The notes under the pieces were generated by a model, which ran no database searches, was not told the origin of the DNA, and worked only from the letters and a program-made list of their open reading frames with translations. Shown here piece by piece: positions 48,459 to 59,438 of a stretch of DNA of 64,000 bases. The DNA lies in NCBI RefSeq assembly GCF_032452875.1, contig NC_083868.1, positions 102,110,537 through 102,174,536 of the forward strand, given 5' to 3'. How positions within the stretch are numbered: position 1 is the stretch's first letter; the number at the start of each line of letters is the position of its first letter. The stretch is from Bos javanicus. Its lineage: Eukaryota > Chordata > Mammalia > Artiodactyla > Bovidae. Position numbers and translations under genes: made by a program.

Positions 48459-48740
48459 AAAAATAAATTTTAATGCAAAAGAAATTATAAGGATAAAGGA
48501 AGGTAATGATGCAAACTAAGACAATTAACTTAATTCATGTTATAGATGTGTAAAATGAAGTCTTCTCTTTTAATTAGTGGTTTTTCCAAATAACACATAA
48601 ATCATTACAACACAGTTAATTTGGGGGCTGTGTTAACATATTTTTATCCTTTGCCCCATATCAGAGTTTATTTAAGGAACATAAACCAGTTATGAATATT
48701 TAAGGAAAATAATTATTTATTAAAAATTTACTGTGATTTG

Positions 48741-48810
48741 TCATATAATATATCCTAGATCTATGACTATTCCAGAGTCAAATATATGTAATTTAAAACA
48801 GTTTTCATTA
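48741..48810. repeat. Left copy of ~70-bp direct repeat flanking a BovB insertion
   Basis: Shares long blocks with 50,816-50,881, for example AATATATCCTAGATCTATGA and the terminal CAGTTTTCATTA. It directly abuts the BovB 3' end. See the matching right copy. Confidence 0.85.
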
Positions 48811-49322
48811 TTTTTCTTGTTCAGTCGCTCAGTCATGTCTGAATCTTTGTGACCCCATGGATTACCACACACGAGGCTTCTCTGTCCTTCACCATCTCCA
48901 AGAGCTTGCTCAAACTCATGTCCATTGAGTTGCTGATGCCATCCAACCACCTTATCCTGTGCTGTCCCCTTATCCTCCTGCCTTCAATCTTTCCCAGCAC
49001 CAGGATCTTTTCTAATGAGTTCGCTCTTTGCATCAGTTGGCTAAAGTATTGGAGCTTCAGCTTCAGCATCAGTCCTTCCAATGAATATTCAGGATTGATT
49101 TCTTTTAGAATTGACTGGATTGATCTCCTTGCAGACCAATGGACTCTCAAGAGATTTCTCCAGCACCACAGGTAAAGCATCAATTCTTTGGCACTCAGCC
49201 TTCTTTATGGTCTACATCTCACATCCACACATGACTACTGGAAAAACCATAGCTTTGACTATATGGAACTTTGTTGGCAAACTATCTGCTTTTTACTATG
49301 CTGTCTACATTTGTCATAGCTT
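48811..49322 (-). mobile_element. BovB LINE, 3' part (left half of an interrupted copy)
   Basis: Minus-strand BovB from its 3' end (about 48,822, GTCGCTCAGTCATGTC in the complement) through the C-terminal coding region. A 116-codon frame at 48,833-49,183 still reads LKLQYFSQLMQRANSLEK. Interrupted at a T-rich site (CATAGCTTTT) by an L1. Confidence 0.9.
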
Positions 49323-50018
49323 TTATTTATTTATTTATTTTAATTTTATTTTATTTTTAAACTTTACATAATTGTATTGGTTCTGCCATATATCGAAATG
49401 AATCCGCCATAGGCATACACGTGTTCCCCATCCTGAACCCTCCTCCCTCCTCCCTATCCATACCATCCCTCTGGGTCATCCCAGTGCACCAGCCCCAAGC
49501 ATCCAGTATCCTGCATCGAACCTGGACTGGCGACTCATTTCATATATGATATTATACATATTTCAATGCCATTCTCCCAAATCATCTCACCTTCCCTCTC
49601 CCACAGAGTCCAAAAGACTGTTCTATACATCAGTGTCTCTTTTGCTGTCTCGTACACAGGGTTATTGTTACCATCTTTATAAATTCCATATGTATGCGTT
49701 AATATACTGTATTGGTGTTTTCCTTTCTGGCTTACTTCACTCTGTATAATAGGCTCCAGTTTCATCCACCTCATTAGAACTGATTCAAATGTATTCTTTT
49801 TAATGGCTGAGTAATACTCCATTGTGTATATGTACCACAGCTTTCTTATCCATTCATCTGCTGATGGACATCTAGGTTGCTTCCATGTCCTGGCTATTAT
49901 AAACAGTGCTGTGATGAACATTGGGGTACACGTGTCTCTTTCAATTCTGGTTTCCTCAGTGTGTATGCCCAGCAGTGGGATTGCTGGATCATGAGGCAGT
50001 TCTATTTCCAGTTTTTTC
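49323..50018 (-). mobile_element. L1 LINE inserted in BovB
   Basis: 5'-truncated ruminant L1 of about 700 bp in the same orientation as its host BovB, with an A-rich tail (T-rich on +) at 49,323-49,360. It encodes the ORF2 C-terminus (PCSADEW-like and MEYYSAIKK motifs). BovB resumes at about 50,019 (CAAGGAGCAAGCG), which places the insertion after the BovB copy was in place. Confidence 0.9.
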
Positions 50019-50815
50019 AAGGAGCAAGCGTTTTTTAATTTCATGGTTGCAGTCACCACCTGTAGTGATTTTGGAGCCCAAGAAAATAAAATCTGTCACT
50101 GGGTCCATTGTTTCCCCATCATCCATTTGCCATGAAGTGATTGGACCAGATGCCAGGATCTTCATGTTTTTTGAATGTTGAGTTTTAAGCCAGCTTTTTC
50201 ACTCTGCTCTTTCCTTTCATTAATAAGCTCTTTTCACTTTCTCCCATAAGGCTGGTATCATCTGCATATATGAATTTATTTGATATTTCTCCCAGCAATC
50301 TTGATTCCAGTTTGTGCTTCATCCAGTCCACCATTTTGCATGATGTATTCTGGATATAAGTTAAATAAGCAGGGTGACAATATATAGCCTTGACATACTC
50401 CTTTCTCGATTTGGAACCAGTCTGTTGTTCCATGTCCCGTTCTAACTGTTGCTTCCTGACCTACATACAGATTTCTCAAGAGGCAGGTAAGGTGGTCTGG
50501 TATTCCCATCTTTTAAAGAATTTTCCACAGTTTGTTGTGATCCACACAGTCAAAGGCTTTGGCATAATCAATAAACCAGAAGTAGATGTTTTTCTGTAAC
50601 TCTCTTGCTTTTTGTATGATCCAACAGATGTTGGCAATTTAAATCTTGGCCTGCATACAGGTTTTGCAGGAGGCAGGTAAGGCGGTCTCTTTAAGAAATT
50701 TTCCACAGTTTGTCGTGATGCACACAAAGGCTTTAGCATAATCAATGAAGGATAAATAGATGTTTTCCTGGAATTCTCTTGCTTTTTCTATGATCCAACA
50801 GATATTTGCAATTTA
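50019..50815 (-). mobile_element. BovB LINE, RT part (right half of the interrupted copy)
   Basis: Continues the BovB at 48,811-49,322 with reverse-transcriptase coding sequence. The frame at 50,185-50,433 contains YADDTS and the frame at 50,276-50,509 contains EKGVCQGYILSP, so the catalytic YADD is preserved in this fragment. A stretch of about 165 bp is duplicated in tandem (about 50,456-50,643 and 50,648-50,815). 5' truncated at about 50,815, directly beside the right flanking repeat. Confidence 0.9.
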
Positions 50816-50881
50816 TCATGCAATATATCCTAGATCTATGATGATTCTTGTTTAAATATGTAATTTAAACAGTTTTCATTA
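50816..50881. repeat. Right copy of ~70-bp direct repeat flanking a BovB insertion
   Basis: 66 bp aligned to 48,741-48,810 with a few substitutions and small gaps. It begins exactly where BovB homology ends. Confidence 0.85.
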
Positions 50882-51034
50882 GCTATAATATTGTTCTTCT
50901 CTATTGGTATTTTTAATTTAAATTTTATCAAGTCATACTGAAATTACTCCTTAATTTGGATCATAAACTCTTATCTCTTTATAAACGTAGATAACTGATA
51001 TCTGAGTACTGCTTAGATAACTTTAATATATATA

Positions 51035-51275
51035 AGGAATGATGCTAAAGCTGAAACTCCAGTACTTTGGCCACCTCATGTGAAGAGTTGACTCATTGGA
51101 AAAGACTCTGAAGAGGAGAAGGGGACAACAGAGGATGAGATGGCTGGATGGTATCACTGACTCGATGGACGTGAGTCTCAGTGAACTCCGGGAGTTGGTG
51201 ATGGACAGGGAGGCCTGGCATGCTGCTATTCATGGTGTCGCAAAGAGTTGGACATGACTGAGCGACTGATCTGCA
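51035..51275 (+). mobile_element. BovB LINE, 3' fragment
   Basis: From GCTGAAACTCCAGTACTTTG to the GAGTTGGACATGACTGAGCG end. No clear TSD. The minus-strand frame across it is not a gene. Confidence 0.85.
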
Positions 51276-53314
51276 CATATAAATATATACACACATATAT
51301 GGATTTTATTTACTAATAACTTTATCAAATAAATTTACATAATGCATCACTGCACACAGATGAAATTTTAAGAAGATTTAAATTAAGGATTAAAACAGGG
51401 TTAAAATATACTGTAGAATGCTGAATAATACATAAAATCTGGTAACTAATGTTTTCTTTGTTAAACAAACCAGGCTTAAGTTTGACAATAAATCACTTCT
51501 CGTCTCATTAATTTAAGCATGGCTACCCCATTTTGAGATGATAAATGCACTACTTCTACCCCATTTCAAAATTAAATTAGCATTTCTATAAATCACTGTG
51601 TCTAAAGAAGGGCAGGTAGAGATATCAATTCTGGGAAATTTCTCTGCAAACTACTCTCTGCCTATACTAACTGCAACATGCAAAGTTCCACACTTATTTC
51701 CACTACAAGAGGCACCACAAAAAGGTAATAAACAAATATATATTGCACACAGAAAATGAAACAAGAGAGAAGATAGTGTGTTGTCGGTTGAAAAAGCTCC
51801 TAAGGTAGTTCTGATATATTCACTCATCAACCTGAACTTAGGGAACTACTGTTCTCAGCAAGTATCTTTAGTTGCATCCAAGTAAATGCTTTATCTTTCA
51901 GTGTTTGCAATTTGCTAATTTCCATGTTTGTACAAATCACCATGGTTATCCTTTTATTTTCTGAAAATACACATCTCTCATGGACATCTAAGTTTAGTTT
52001 CAATTTCCATCATCCAGTAGACCTTTACTGATACAACAAAATTTTGATATTCTCTCAAATACTCATGTATGCAGTGCTGATTTAGATAAATTATGTTGGA
52101 ATATTTTACCCTAAGTGTCCTTCAGTCACTTTGCCTGTCTAAACCAAGAATTATTGACTTATCCATTATATTATAAGCACTTGAGAATACACACTCTCTT
52201 CAAGTCTTCTGTAGCTCTTGTCTAGGACCATATTTTGCATAGCTATGGAAAATGCATTCTGATCAAATTTCTGAGCTTTATGGATCTTATCTTGTTTCTA
52301 GAATAGCTACAACACTATGATTTTTCTCCATTATTTCGAATACACAGCCTTCATAACAATAGACAGTATGTAAATATTTGTTGACTAAATACATGAACAG
52401 AGTTTTAAAATATGTAAGGCCTATGAATTCTTGCAAAAAGTTTATAGCCTTTTGGTATGTAACCCAGGGCAAAGCTGAAAAGAGATAGAGGGCGCTGGAG
52501 TATGGAAGAGGTGGTAAGAACTATGACAGTATGTGAAATTAATAGCCTTTTATATTTTTCTTTCATTTCTGTACTAGTAATATACACACTGACCTAAAGG
52601 AAATAAGACCGAAGAAACTGAGTAGTGTGAGTTTGTCTCTTGGGAGAAAATAGTGAAAAGAAAGACAGGAAAGATGGGAAGGAGGAAGGAAGGAAAAGAG
52701 GGAAGGAGGGAGAGGGAGGATCTACAAAACTTAGTTTTATCTTCCTCAACAGCACCCAAAGCAAAGGAATTTACCCAGTAGTGTGCAGATGTTGCATTAG
52801 TGAAGCTTGTGCTCAGTTGTTTAAATGTTTATAAATAAGATCAATAATTTAATAGGCTTTGTTGATGTCTTCATTGTCATCATTGTTTAACTGATAGTTT
52901 TACTGCTTTACTGAAAATTTTATTGAAATATTAATCCAGCCAAGATTGGTAAGTAAAGTAGGGCATATATACACGAATTTTATGCACAACCTTCCTTTAA
53001 AGAGATGTGCAATTTAAATTTTTAATTTTTCTATACCATCCAAATATATCACTACAAAATTTCACACTTAGCGACAGATGATGACTATCTCTATTCATAT
53101 ATTTCAGTCTCTGATCCTGTTGTGGATAATGGTGAGGTAAATTTAGCTGATGAGTGAAGAAGTGCATGGCTCATCATATGAATAATATATAAAATATATT
53201 CCTATCTTATAAGATTCAAATATTAATGCATAGCTAACCACATTTTCACTTAGGTAATGCCAGACTTTAAAAAGAGAAAAAAAGTCATTTATGTTCTTAC
53301 TAACATTTGAATCT
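51276..53314. other. Intergenic, 2 kb without a supported gene
   Basis: AT-rich. A purine-rich (GGAA)n-like stretch lies at about 52,655-52,720. A weak CTCF-like core (TAGAGGGCGCT) occurs near 52,486. No gene seen. Confidence 0.5.
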
Positions 53315-55185
53315 TTTTTGTTATTTATTTTTTTAAAGTTTTTATTTTGTATTGGGGTATATAGCTGATTAACAAACAATGTTGTGATAGTTTCAAGTGA
53401 ACAAAGAAGGGACTCAGTCATACATACACATGTATCCATTCTCCCACAAAATACCCTGCCATCCAGGTTGCCACGTAACATTGAGCAGAGCTCCATGTGC
53501 TATACAGGACTTTTGGTTGTCCATTTTAAGTATAGCAATGTGCACATATTCACCCCAAACTTCCTAGCTATCCCTTCCCCACGTCCTTTCTCCCAGCAAC
53601 CATAAACTCTTTCTCTTAAGTCTGTAAGTCTGTTTCTGTTTTGTAACTAAGTTCATGTGGATCATTTCTTTTTAGATTCCACAATTAAGAGACGTCCTAC
53701 AATATTTTCCCTTCTCTGTCTGACTTACTTCACTAAGGATGACACTCTCTAGGTCCATCCATGTTGCTGAAAATGGCATTATTTCTTTTTTTTTAATGTC
53801 TGAATCATATTCCATTGCGTATATATACCACTTCTTTTTTATCCATTCCTCTGTCAATGGACATTTCGGTTGCTTTCATGTCTTGGCTATGATAAATAGT
53901 GCTGCAGTGACATTGTGGTACATGTATCCTATCAGATAACGTTTTTCTCCGAATATATGAAGGGTCATACGGTAGCTCTATTTTTATTTTTTTAAGGAAC
54001 CTCCATACTGGTCTCCATTGCAGCTGTACCAATTTACATTCCCACCAACAATGTAGGGAGCTTTCCTTCTCACCACACCCTCTCCGACATTTACTCTTTT
54101 GGGGGTTTTTTGATGACAGCCAGTCTGGCTGGTGTGAGGTGATACCTCATTGTAGTTTTGATGTGCATTTCTCTAATAATCAGCGATGCTGAACATTTTT
54201 CATGTACCTATTGGTCATCTGTATGTCTTCTTTGAAGAAGTGTCGACTTTAAGTCTTCTGCCTATTTTTTGAGTGGGTTGTTTCTTTGGTGTTGCTAAGC
54301 ATCTTTGGAGACTAATCCTTAATCAGTTACATCATTAGCAAGTATTTTCTCCCAACCTGTGGACTGCTTTTCCATTTTGTTATTGTTTCCTTTGCTATGC
54401 AAAAGCTTTTATTTTATTTAGGTCCCATTTATTTATTTTTGGTTTTATTTCCATTATTCTGGGAAGTGGATCAAAATAAATATTGCTGTGATTTCCTCTA
54501 GGAGTTTTACAGTGTCTGGGTCACAGTTAGGTCTTTAATCCATTTGAGCTTGTTTTTTGTGTATGGAGTTAAAGAATGATCTAATTTCATTTTTTCACAT
54601 GTAGCTGTCCAGTTTTCCCAGCACCATTTGTTGAAGAGACTGTCTTTCCAATATTATGTAGTCTAGCCTCTTTTGTCATAACCATATGTGCATGGGCTTA
54701 TTTCTGGATTTTCTATCCTGCTCCATTGATCTATATTTTCACTTTAATGCCAGTACCATACTATTTTGATGACTGCAGCTTTGTATATAATCTGGAGTCA
54801 GGGAGCCTGATTCCTCCAGCCCTGTTTTCCTTTCTCAAGATTGCTTTGGCTATTTGAGGTTTTTGTGTCTCTACAAATTTTGAGAATTTTTTGTTCCACT
54901 TCTGTGAAAAATGTCATTGGTAATTTCATAGGGATTACACTGAATCTGTAGCTTGCCTTAGGTAGTATAGTCATTTGACAATACTGATTGTTCCAATCCA
55001 CAAACATGGTATATCTTTCCATCTGGTTTTGTCTTTTCTTTCCTTCACAGGCTTCTTACAGTTTTCTGAGTACAGGACTTTTGTCTCCTTAAGTAGGTTT
55101 ATTCCTAGGTATTTTATTGTTTTGATGCAATGGCAGGTGGAATTGTTTCTTGAATTTATCTTTCTGATCTTTCATTGTACTAATG
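53315..55185 (-). mobile_element. L1 LINE remnant, 1.9 kb
   Basis: Minus-strand L1 from its 3' end (about 53,330) into ORF2. Short surviving frames (53,672-53,857 and 53,805-54,032) carry MEYDSDIKKKEIMPF and related ORF2 C-terminal sequence. Complementary landmarks such as GGAGTCAGGGAGCCTGATTC at about 54,793 continue upstream. Many stops; an old copy. Confidence 0.85.
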
Positions 55186-56433
55186 TTTGAACTTTGAAAT
55201 GCTACTATGATCAGACTCTTTTCTATCCTACCAAAGGAAATAATAAGGCAATCAATGAAAGTTTAGTTGATGGTAAAATTAGACCAAAAATAAACATGTA
55301 ACGCAAATACAATGACATACTTTTATAATTTGCAGATATTTATTTCATTTATCTTCAGCTTATGTAAATTCAGAGTTCTTTTTTGGGTATCAGGAAGCTT
55401 GCTACTGTGGTGCTACACCTTAACTGTCTTGACTGCTTGACTTTGCATTAAAACTGCATATTCCTGTTGGCATTTTATGGGGTTATTGAAATATACTGTG
55501 TTTCAATTTTAATTCTATTATTAAAAAAATGATCCTAAATTGTACATTTGTATCTTTTAATACATCTAGAGTATACTTCATTCACATATCTTAGAAGTTA
55601 TTGTGCAAAAGAATTGCAGAATTTCAAATGGTTGTCAAAGCAAATAAATGATATATAGTACACTGTGTTTTAGAAGATGTAACATAAGAGTATCTTGCTT
55701 ATTAAACAGAATCAGGCATGTAGAGATAATGAATTCTTCAAATGTAAAGTAAGCTTATATAAAATTAAAATATAAAAATATGATATTAAAGACTAATATA
55801 TTGGGATTTTAAAGTAAAATCTTCAAATATATAGCTATATGTACTTATATTCCACATACTTTTATTACTATTTCCATTAATAAAAATGCTACAAACATGG
55901 GTAAAAAAGTTAACATACAACTTATAAAAGCTATGAACATGCGACACAAATTGAGAATCAAATCTTGACCCAGCGTAAAAGTTAGTAAGCATATCAACCT
56001 GAATTTTTCTGAATAACCAGCTTATGTAAAAACATGATGTTGTATGGAGGGCAGATATGGTAGTAATGAATAACTCACAGGGAAAACTTTTCCATGCCTT
56101 GAAAATGGTCATAAACTATATATCTCACTGGAGCTTTACAGCATGCTGAAATCTAAGAAACATAAAAGGCCTTTTGCATCTCCTAATAAAATGTATTTTT
56201 TGATTGCTTATAGTTATGAAATTGCAACATGATCAGATTTGTTTTAAAGAGCTGAGGATTTCCAATATATCACTGTGGTATGTAGATTCTGCTCTGAGTC
56301 ATTATTATTTTTGTAATATTATGGATTATGCTATTATCTTAAAAGATGAAAATGCCAAAACAAATGAAAAATATAAAAACACATATCCCAACAACTATGA
56401 ATCTTTGTTAAATGAGTATTATATGCATTAAGA
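55186..56433. other. Intergenic, no gene seen
   Basis: AT-rich unique DNA. The 108-codon minus-strand frame at 55,786-56,112 shows no domain and no gene context. Confidence 0.5.
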
Positions 56434-56643
56434 TTTCCTCTGCTTTCTGCAATTAGCAACTGAAGTGACAACTAGAAGCAAAGAAAACTATAGTTTGTGA
56501 TATTAAGTTTCTTCACTAAAGTTACTATGGTTCAACAGAAAGCTAGTCTAATGAGGATCCCACAGATAAACAGAGATAATAGGTCTCAGGGCTAAATATC
56601 TTCCACCCCATGAAAACTGAACCTGGGATATTAGGGCTCTTTG
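56434..56643. repeat. Left copy of ~210-bp direct repeat flanking a BovB insertion
   Basis: Aligns along its whole length with 57,162-57,385. Shared blocks include TCAACAGAAAGCTA, CAGAGATAATAGGTCTCA and GGGATATTAGGG. It ends exactly at the BovB 3' tail. Confidence 0.92.
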
Positions 56644-57161
56644 TTGTTGTCGTCCTGTCACTCAGTTGTGTCCAACTCTTTGCGACCCCATGGACTGCAG
56701 CATGCCAGGCCTCCCTGTTCCTTACAATTTCCTGAAGTTTGCCCAAGTTCATGTCCATTGCATCAGTGATGCCATCCAGCCATCTCATCCTCTGACATTC
56801 TCTTCTCCTTCTGCCCTTGATCTTTCCCAGCATCAGGGACTTTTCCAATGAGTCAGCTGTTCACATCAGATAACCAAAATACTGGAGTTTCACCTTTAGC
56901 ATCAGTCCTTCCAAGGAGTATTCAGGGTTTATTTTCCTTAAGATTGACTAGTTTGATCTCCTTTTTGTCCAAGGGACTCTCAAGAATCTTCTCCAGCATC
57001 ACAGTTTGAAGGCATCAATTTTTTTGGCACTCTGCCTTCTTTATGGTCCAGCTCTCATGACCATATGTGACCACTGAGATGACCACAGCCTTGACTATAC
57101 AAACTTTTGTTGGCAGAGTAATGTCTCTACTTTTCAAAACACTGTCTAGATTTGTCATAGC
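56644..57161 (-). mobile_element. BovB LINE, 518-bp 3' fragment between long direct repeats
   Basis: Minus-strand BovB from its CAACAA-type tail (56,644) to a 5' truncation in ...GTCATAGCTTTC (57,161). Minus-strand frames (56,543-56,848; 57,015-57,257) encode C-terminal BovB pieces such as KSRDITLPTKVCIVKAV. It lacks the RT core. Confidence 0.92.
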
Positions 57162-57385
57162 TTTCCTCTGCCTTCTGCTATTAACAACTGAAGTGATGAC
57201 TGGACAAGAAAAGACTACTGTAGCTTGGAATCTCATTCTTTGTCCAAGTTTCTCCACTAAAGCTACTTATGGGTCAACAGAAAGCTAAGGTTAATGAGGA
57301 TCATGTAGATAACCAGAGATAATAGGTCTCATTGCTAAATGCCTTCCCCCTGTGAAAATGGAACTTGGGATATTAGGGGTCTTTG
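57162..57385. repeat. Right copy of ~210-bp direct repeat flanking a BovB insertion
   Basis: 224 bp aligned to 56,434-56,643. The extra length comes from small insertions in the middle. It starts at TTTCCTCTGCC where BovB homology stops, with a TTTCCT microhomology at the junction. Confidence 0.92.
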
Positions 57386-59244
57386 ACCTAATACTGAGCT
57401 GAGTATCCTATAATAATACAGCTTGAAAATCCTTGTCTTTTTTTTAAACATAATCTTAGTTCCCCATTAAACTCAAGAATGTGGGATGGGCCTAAACTAC
57501 AAAGGATGTCTTCATGATTCAGGTACTGCTTTGTAAGGAAGGGGAGAATGAAGCTCAGTATTCAGGATGTGGAACCTCTGCTAATGACCCATTTGATAGT
57601 GTATCCTTTTGAAAGTCCATCCCTGTAAGGCATCATTGTGAAGGCAATTGTGACTACTGTAATAACCTTTCAGGAAGACTTTTCTCATACCTTGATAAAA
57701 ATCTCAGACACTGCATTGTAGCTGAAAAACATTAAACCCCCCTACCCCCCCACACACACATCTTTTTTTAATCTCTTGCCTAGCAGTTTAGTTGGTATTG
57801 AGGAGGATTTCTTAGGATTTTGAATCAGACTGAATTATACCATGAGTAGGACATATGCAAAGCTGGGAGACACTGATTTCTTTCTGATACATGTTGAATT
57901 CACGATTCACATAGAGAACCCAGGAGTAAAATGCTTAAGATACAGTGAATTCTGTCAGATCTGGATGAGACTCCCTGTTAAGCCATTAATACCAATATAA
58001 TCTTGGGCAGGTTGTTTTACTCTTTCTGAGATGCTTAAACTCTCTAAGTTACATGGCCAAATTTATATTATAAGAAGATCACTCTAGCAACTGTGAAGAA
58101 TGGACTGAAGGGGACTAGATAGCAGCTAAGAAAGTAGGGTTTATAAAAGAATTTTTCTTTGCAATAATTTAAGATGTACAGAAAAGCTGCAAAAATAGTA
58201 AAGAGAGTTTCATGTGTATCATTCAATCAGGCTACCCTAAGAATATATCACATACTGATGATGTGATTGTCAAAATTAAAAATTGGTACACCGTTATTAG
58301 TTCAACTACAACTTTACATTTCAACAGTTTTTTTTTCTCACAAGTTTCCTTTTTTTTTTTTTTCTGATCTAAGATCCAACTCAGGATATCATATTGAATT
58401 TAATAGCATTGTTTTTACTTTTTAAATTTTATTTTCTTCCACATACCAGCCTAGACTTGATGGTAGCAGTGAAGATTGAAGGAAGTAGATGTGAAATATA
58501 TGCTGAGGCTATCTTCACCCATGAAACAATGGGTGAAGTTACTAACAGATATAAACCATGAGCAAAGGAAAGAATCAAAGATGTTTTATACCTCTGGCTA
58601 GAAGAACTGAATAGATGGTGGTGACTTTCACTGAGACAGGTGACTAGAGGGAAGGTGGTATTGAAAACATGTCTAGAATGAAAATCATGAGTTTCATGTT
58701 AGACTTGTTAAGATATATTAGCAATAATGTACATAAGACTTTTAGATCAATGGCTGTTCCACAGTATGTGTCCAATAAATGATGACCACTATACAATTAT
58801 GATGATGATCACCACTATCATCATTATCATCATTATTGTCATCAGAAAGTAATTTTGATATTGCTTCAGATTGCAAAGAAATTTTCTATCAGATGCCAGT
58901 TAGACACATTCCTGTTTGGTTCTATACTTTTCTCTGTAGAGTGTATTCAGATTCCTATCCAAGGTAAGTGTAATCTCAAAATGCCAGGCCTTGTTCGGGG
59001 CCACAGAAGGATATGCATATTAACATTCCCTAATTAAGGACCCTATAATACAAGGGCTCCACTGTAAAATCCCAAGTTGAGAGTAACTGCATGACTTGAA
59101 CAAAGCCACAGGGGTATAAAAGGGAACAAAATGTTATGACAACTGAAGAGTTTTGGTGAGTTGAAAGGAATAAAGATGAAACTGTTAAGGCAGACTGGGG
59201 TCATACTGAGAAGGGCTTAAATGCATACTAAGGAGTTTGGAATT
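57386..59244. other. Intergenic with small MIR and L2 remnants
   Basis: A MIR-like block (CTTGGGCAGGTTGTTTTACTC, about 58,003) and an L2-like block on the complement (GATCACTCTAGCAACTGTG, about 58,078) can be made out, plus a CAT/ATC simple repeat at about 58,800-58,850. No gene supported. Confidence 0.45.
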
Positions 59245-59438
59245 TATGGTGCCTGAGATGGTAAAGAATCCACCTATAGTGTAGGAGACCCGATCCCAGG
59301 GTCAGGAAGATCCCCTGGAGAAGAAAGTGGCAACTCACTCCAGTCTTCTTTGCCTGGAAAATCCCATGAATAGAGGAACCTGGTGGGCTACAGTCCATGG
59401 GGTTGCAAAGAGTCAGATATGACTGAGTGACTAACACT
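59245..59438 (+). mobile_element. Bov-tA SINE, slightly truncated
   Basis: GCCTGAGATGGTAAAGAATC to GAGTCAGATATGACTGAGTG. The first bases of the head are missing or diverged. No clear TSD. Confidence 0.85.
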
